In this document: in pieces, positions 60,801 to 64,000 of the stretch
Layout of the letters: each line of letters begins with the position of its first letter
Position numbering within the stretch: the stretch's first letter is position 1
Source: Stromatinia cepivora
Taxonomy: Eukaryota > Ascomycota > Leotiomycetes > Helotiales > Sclerotiniaceae
Direction: 5' to 3'
Length of the DNA stretch: 64,000 bases
Assembly (NCBI GenBank): GCA_014898415.1
Contig: RCTD01000014.1
Coordinates: 992,001-1,056,000, forward strand
Notes under the pieces: model-generated
Database searches by the model: none
Told to the model about the DNA's origin: nothing
What the model saw: only the letters and a program-made list of their open reading frames with translations
Program-made: the position numbers and the translations under genes

Positions 60801-61131
60801 TGTGCCTATCTATTCTGTGTTTGACGGTTGGAATATGCTGGCGGGCATCTTTTAGACATTGTGTAGCTGCGATCATGAAGCCATCACCGTGTTCAGCAGC
60901 CTCTTCCAAAGTCTTTACAGCCTGCACACGAGGTATTTCGGAAAGATCACTTTGCCACAAAGATTTCGGTCTGGATCCGGGTGCTGCGTTCATAGCTTCC
61001 TGTGATAATAGATCTGCGAGTGATTTGCCAGAATTGAGTTTCGAAGATGACTTGTGCGCTGCAGGCTTTGTGACGGCGCGCTTCTTTGTCGGAGCTTTAG
61101 CTTTTAGCATTCTGCTTTCGCCGACAAACAT
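57886..61131 (-). pseudogene. SLIP-GC-like large nuclear GTPase, apparently broken
   Basis: Eight exons fit: 61131-60801, 60749-59966, 59918-59606, 59543-58981, 58915-58683, 58633-58332, 58282-58247, 58196-57886 (about 930 codons). G1 is GFLGGSGTGKSSVINALLGE, G3 is VFVDLPGVHD, and G4 is VISKIDD; coiled-coil and helical regions follow, as in fungal proteins annotated as nuclear GTPase SLIP-GC (dynamin-like). Two faults are seen. In exon 2, near 60545-60575, the frame must change between GLYRA and LFEGVSESEIRKELEELYED. In exon 4 an in-frame TAG (59358-59356) lies between KNRNQI and IKEITEMYEAGRREL. A 71-nt intron could remove the first fault but would delete conserved-looking sequence; nothing I see removes the second. 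The gene may be a recent pseudogene, may be two genes, or may contain sequence errors. The ATG at 61131 might be preceded by a further exon, since an acceptor-like TTTAG sits at 61207. Confidence 0.75.
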
Positions 61132-61937
61132 AGACTCGTCTTCGGAAGATTGAGGCGAGTCAGACTCGCGATCTTTGTTCAGCTTCTCAGTTTGTTTGGC
61201 ATGAGACTAAAGAACAAACAATAATATATCCGCAGAGAAAAGAGGCAGCAGACCCCGCGACTGTGTAGACAAGTTGTTTCCAGCTTGCCATAGGTTGTAA
61301 ACAGCAAGAAGAAGAAAGTTAAGAGAGCCGATTTCTTTTGGGGGAACTTAAAGAAAGTGGAAAGGTGCAAGTAAGTAGGGTTGTCGAGTATAGAGATTGG
61401 GTTCGAAGGTGAACAGATCCTAATGTTACGTGAGCAAGTGAACAGAGAAGGTTAGGTTAAAAGCAAAAATACCGAGGCAGAAAATTGGTGAAGTTCATTT
61501 AAATGTGATGGCAAAAGAGGGCTTGTTGATGTATCGTGGAAGTTTAAAAGTAGCACTTGCAGTCAAAGATCGAGATGTCGGGTTGAAAGGTGAAGAAATG
61601 TTGTGAATATTTGATGATGGGGGGAAGCACTTTAATATCGGTGCGGGGCAATAAAAAGCAAAACAACAGGCTTGACTTAGAAAGAAGCGAACAAACGGTG
61701 GTATCTTCGCGAAATAGCCAGGCTTGGCTGTATCGAGGACTTTGTGCACATCGTAGAGGGTTATTCTATTCTTGCTAAAGGGGGGGTGACTTGGTTGTGA
61801 ACTTGAGGAAGATTATCTGATCCCAGACTTGGTCAATTGTCACCCGGCATCAGAGGCATTTGATCCTTCAACACTATGTACATGCATTCCCTAATAGCGC
61901 ACCATTTCCACCAAATCACGATCCCAACATGAATAGC
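61132..61937. other. Intergenic region
   Basis: No gene is supported. It contains the upstream region of the GTPase gene, including a short open frame ATG..TGA near 61286-61180 with a membrane-like run, and the 3' flank of the NDUFA8 gene. Confidence 0.5.
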
Positions 61938-62741
61938 TCATGGACCATAGTGTGAATAGATTTGTCTTTTACGTAGGTGCACAGGGGTTTCACCTGCTGG
62001 GGTATCTGGAATAACCTTCTCGAGTTTCTATGTACACCCCATACATTAGCAGGTGCTCTTCATCATAGATGTAGAGATCTTCATCACAGATGTAGATAAA
62101 TGTCATACCAGATTGTCAAAGACACATTTGTTAAGCTTCCACTCTTGTGGTCGACATTGCCATAGTTGTTGGTTGTTATTGTCGAGACATCCCCTATAAC
62201 ATTATTAACCAGGGCAATTTCGTCATGCTCGGGCATAATGAGAGTTTATATTACCAGTGTTTCCGGAACTCCTCAAGACAATGTTTGTTCACATCTTCAA
62301 TCCTGCAATAGGCAATTAGCCTACAGTTCCATAGGCCACAATCGAACAAACGGCCATAGTTCGACCCAGCCTCCCTATCTATTCATCGATATATAACACT
62401 CCGCATCTGTAACCTCATGAAGGAGTAGCACTTACACGCTCCTCGCACATCTAGTAACTCTTCGGCCCTCCTTCAAACAATCAATCTCTCCCTTTCCAGG
62501 GTTGTCGTTCTTGCATTGCATGAAATCATCATTGTAGGCTCTGCATCTTGCGCCGATAAAAAAACTGGCGGACAACAATGGCGCCGAACTGCTACCAATT
62601 TCTGTAACGGGGGGGATTTCCGCAGGTAATGGGGTGGTGTCAATCAAGACTTGCTGATTAAATCTGCGATCGTGATTAGAACCAGATAAAGGTAAGATAA
62701 TGTAACAGCATGAGAATATACCTAGGATTACGTGCGGCCAT
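61938..62741 (-). CDS. NDUFA8: Complex I accessory subunit NDUFA8 (20.8 kDa type)
   Basis: Five exons: 62741-62722, 62663-62436, 62302-62255, 62193-62109 and 62027-61938, giving 156 residues. Phase is kept at all four junctions. The product reads MAARNPRFNQQVLIDTTPLP, then IGSSSAPLLSASFFIGARCR with AYNDDFMQCKN, LKEGRRVTRCARSV, then IEDVNKHCLEEFRKHWGCL, and ends PVHLRKRQIYSHYGP. Paired CX9C cysteines (CRAYNDDFMQC, CLKEGRRVTRC, CLEEFRKHWGC, CRPQEWKLNKC) are the CHCH double motif; the N-terminus and end match the Neurospora 20.8-kDa subunit. It sits on the intermembrane-space side of NADH:ubiquinone oxidoreductase and is folded by Mia40. Confidence 0.93.
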
Positions 62742-63221
62742 TTTGAGATATGTTGTGAGGAGATACTGGGTTCGCAAAGCCCGCAAATGAGTGTTTTGGA
62801 GGTTCGATGCAGTATGAAGCTTTGAGGTCAACTTCAAAAAGTGGAAGTTGATTGGCTTATCAGCCGACCTTTCAGAAGTCGCGACTGATCAAAAGAGCTT
62901 CGTCCTGACAACGAATTTATGTTTTTGCAAAATAATATAATTCACCCTGTGAAAATATTCCATCAGCTTCAACATTGAACAATATCTCGCCAATTTCTAA
63001 TGTTCATGTTTTAGCCTACAAAATAAATTGGCGCAACCTGTATTCGATAAATCTTTCAATCCCTAATAATATATTATCAAGCGCGTTGTTCCCAAGGTCA
63101 ACATTTTCTTTTGAGTAGCTGCAATTGTGCATTGTACCAAAAGTCCCTCGAGACTACTTGCATCTTCCTTCAGTATTCGATCTCGACACTTCTATAGCTC
63201 AGAGCGCATAAAGAAGGCATT
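62742..63221. promoter_or_regulatory. Divergent promoter region, NDUFA8 / nup57
   Basis: This is 480 bp between divergent start codons; no gene is seen. Confidence 0.6.
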
Positions 63222-64000
63222 ATGTTTGGGAGTACTTTTGGTCAAAGCCAGCCAGCTGGCGGAGGTTTATTCGGGTCAACAAGCACCGCACAACCTACGG
63301 GAGGTTTATTTGGATCCACGAACACCGCGCAACCAACAGGAGGATTATTTGGCTCGACTACAACTACGGGAACTCAAAACCAGGGAGGAGGGCTTTTTGG
63401 CGGGTTAGGGCAAAACACTCAACAAAATCAACAACAGCAGACGGGCGGACTCTTTGGTGGACTTGGAGCAAGCACTCAACAGAATCAGCCTCAAGCAGGA
63501 AGCTTATTTGGACCAAATACCCAACAGCCACAGCAGCAACCGGGAGGATTGTTCTCAGGACAGACTATGGGAGCACAGCAGCAAGCAGCCCAGCAACAGC
63601 AAAACACCATTCTTGGAGGATCACAGCAACAGACTAGTTTATTCGGGCAAACACAACCATCGCAAGCGTTAGGGCAATCACAAGGACAATTTAACAATAC
63701 CCTATTTGGAGCCAGCGGACTGAGACCTCGTACGTGCCTACCAATTCATTCGAAGCGCAAGCTAACTTTCATATAGGAGAAAAGAGTGTCATAGACCAGA
63801 TTGAAACAGTCGTGGGTAAATGGGATACTGGAAATAAGGATTGTGCTTTTCAATATTTCTTTTACAACAACGTCGGCGAGGACAGGGCACCATTCTACCA
63901 ACCGCAGCCTAATGAGGACCCGAGAGCTTGGGAAGAAGCCCTTTCGAAAAAGCCAGGACCCGGTTATATCCCAGTAGCATGTATTGGTTTCCAAATGATG
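63222..64000 (+). CDS. nup57: FG-nucleoporin Nup57/Nup54 (partial, 3' cut by window)
   Basis: Exon 1 is 63222-63729, the intron is 47 nt, and exon 2 starts at 63777 and runs off the window end in frame; 243 residues are seen. The first 170 are GLFG/FG repeats separated by Gln/Thr/Gly-rich spacers (GGLFGSTSTAQPTGGLFG and onward). The ordered part after the intron contains DQIETVVGKWDTGNKDCAFQ, YFFYNNVGEDRAPFYQP and KKPGPGYIPVACIGF, the start of the Nup54/Nup57 conserved domain. It belongs to the central channel Nsp1-Nup49-Nup57 complex of the nuclear pore. Confidence 0.92.

Noticed and set aside
1..64000. CRISPR arrays, rRNA genes, full-length transposons
   Set aside because: No regularly spaced repeats, no rRNA signatures and no transposase or reverse transcriptase motifs were seen in any frame.

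Overview
The window is nuclear DNA from a filamentous ascomycete, most likely a leotiomycete of the Botrytis/Sclerotinia type (this placement is inference). The reasons are intron-containing genes with short GT-AG introns (mostly 46-70 nt), often with a CTAAT/CTAAC-type branch site; long AT-rich spacers full of simple repeats; a HET-domain gene; a Zn-cluster-like protein; and conserved housekeeping genes in typical fungal forms (erg6, slt11, mzm1, zuo1, nup57, vms1, HAM1-like). The ends of multi-exon genes were worked out by hand from splice signals and reading phase.

Layout. 1.5-4.4 kb (+): 899-aa protein with a half zinc cluster. 5.4-8.1 kb (-): intronless HET-domain gene followed by a Nudix hydrolase. 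10.6-12.9 kb (-): HAM1-like lipid-binding-type protein, divergent from vms1 (13.6-15.7 kb, +). 17.2-19.5 kb (-): SAT4/HAL4-type kinase. 19.5-25.3 kb: gene-poor spacer, ended by an intron-containing elongator tRNA-Met (-). 26.9-27.9 kb (-) and 30.0-31.6 kb (+): two low-complexity fungal proteins. 32.9-34.4 kb (-): BAR-SH3 protein. 35.4-36.1 kb (-): broken cutinase-family (CE5) gene. 36.7-39.5 kb (+): ZGRF1/Mte1/Dbl2-like DNA-repair protein. 40.6-42.4 kb (+): cysteine-rich membrane-anchored protein. 43.9-45.1 kb (+): DUF1993 protein. 47.2-48.0 kb (+): NACHT-like remnant protein. 48.8-50.2 kb (-) erg6, divergent from slt11 (51.0-52.1 kb, +), which converges on the three-exon mzm1 (52.4-52.9 kb, -). 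53.6-54.8 kb: decayed coiled-coil gene. 55.3-56.7 kb (+) zuo1. 57.9-61.1 kb (-): SLIP-GC-like large GTPase carrying a frame break and an in-frame stop. 61.9-62.7 kb (-): five-exon complex I subunit NDUFA8. 63.2 kb to the end (+): nup57, cut by the window edge.

There is no biosynthetic cluster or operon. The genes are mostly independent housekeeping functions: mitochondrial respiration (mzm1, NDUFA8), ribosome-linked quality control (vms1, zuo1), membranes (erg6, BAR-SH3, HAM1-like), splicing (slt11), nuclear transport (nup57) and genome stability (ZGRF1-like). The points most worth a second look are the damaged GTPase gene, the two decayed genes (cutinase-like and coiled-coil), the half zinc-cluster protein, and the membrane-anchored cysteine-rich protein. 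I did not find a clear-cut new defence or biosynthetic system.
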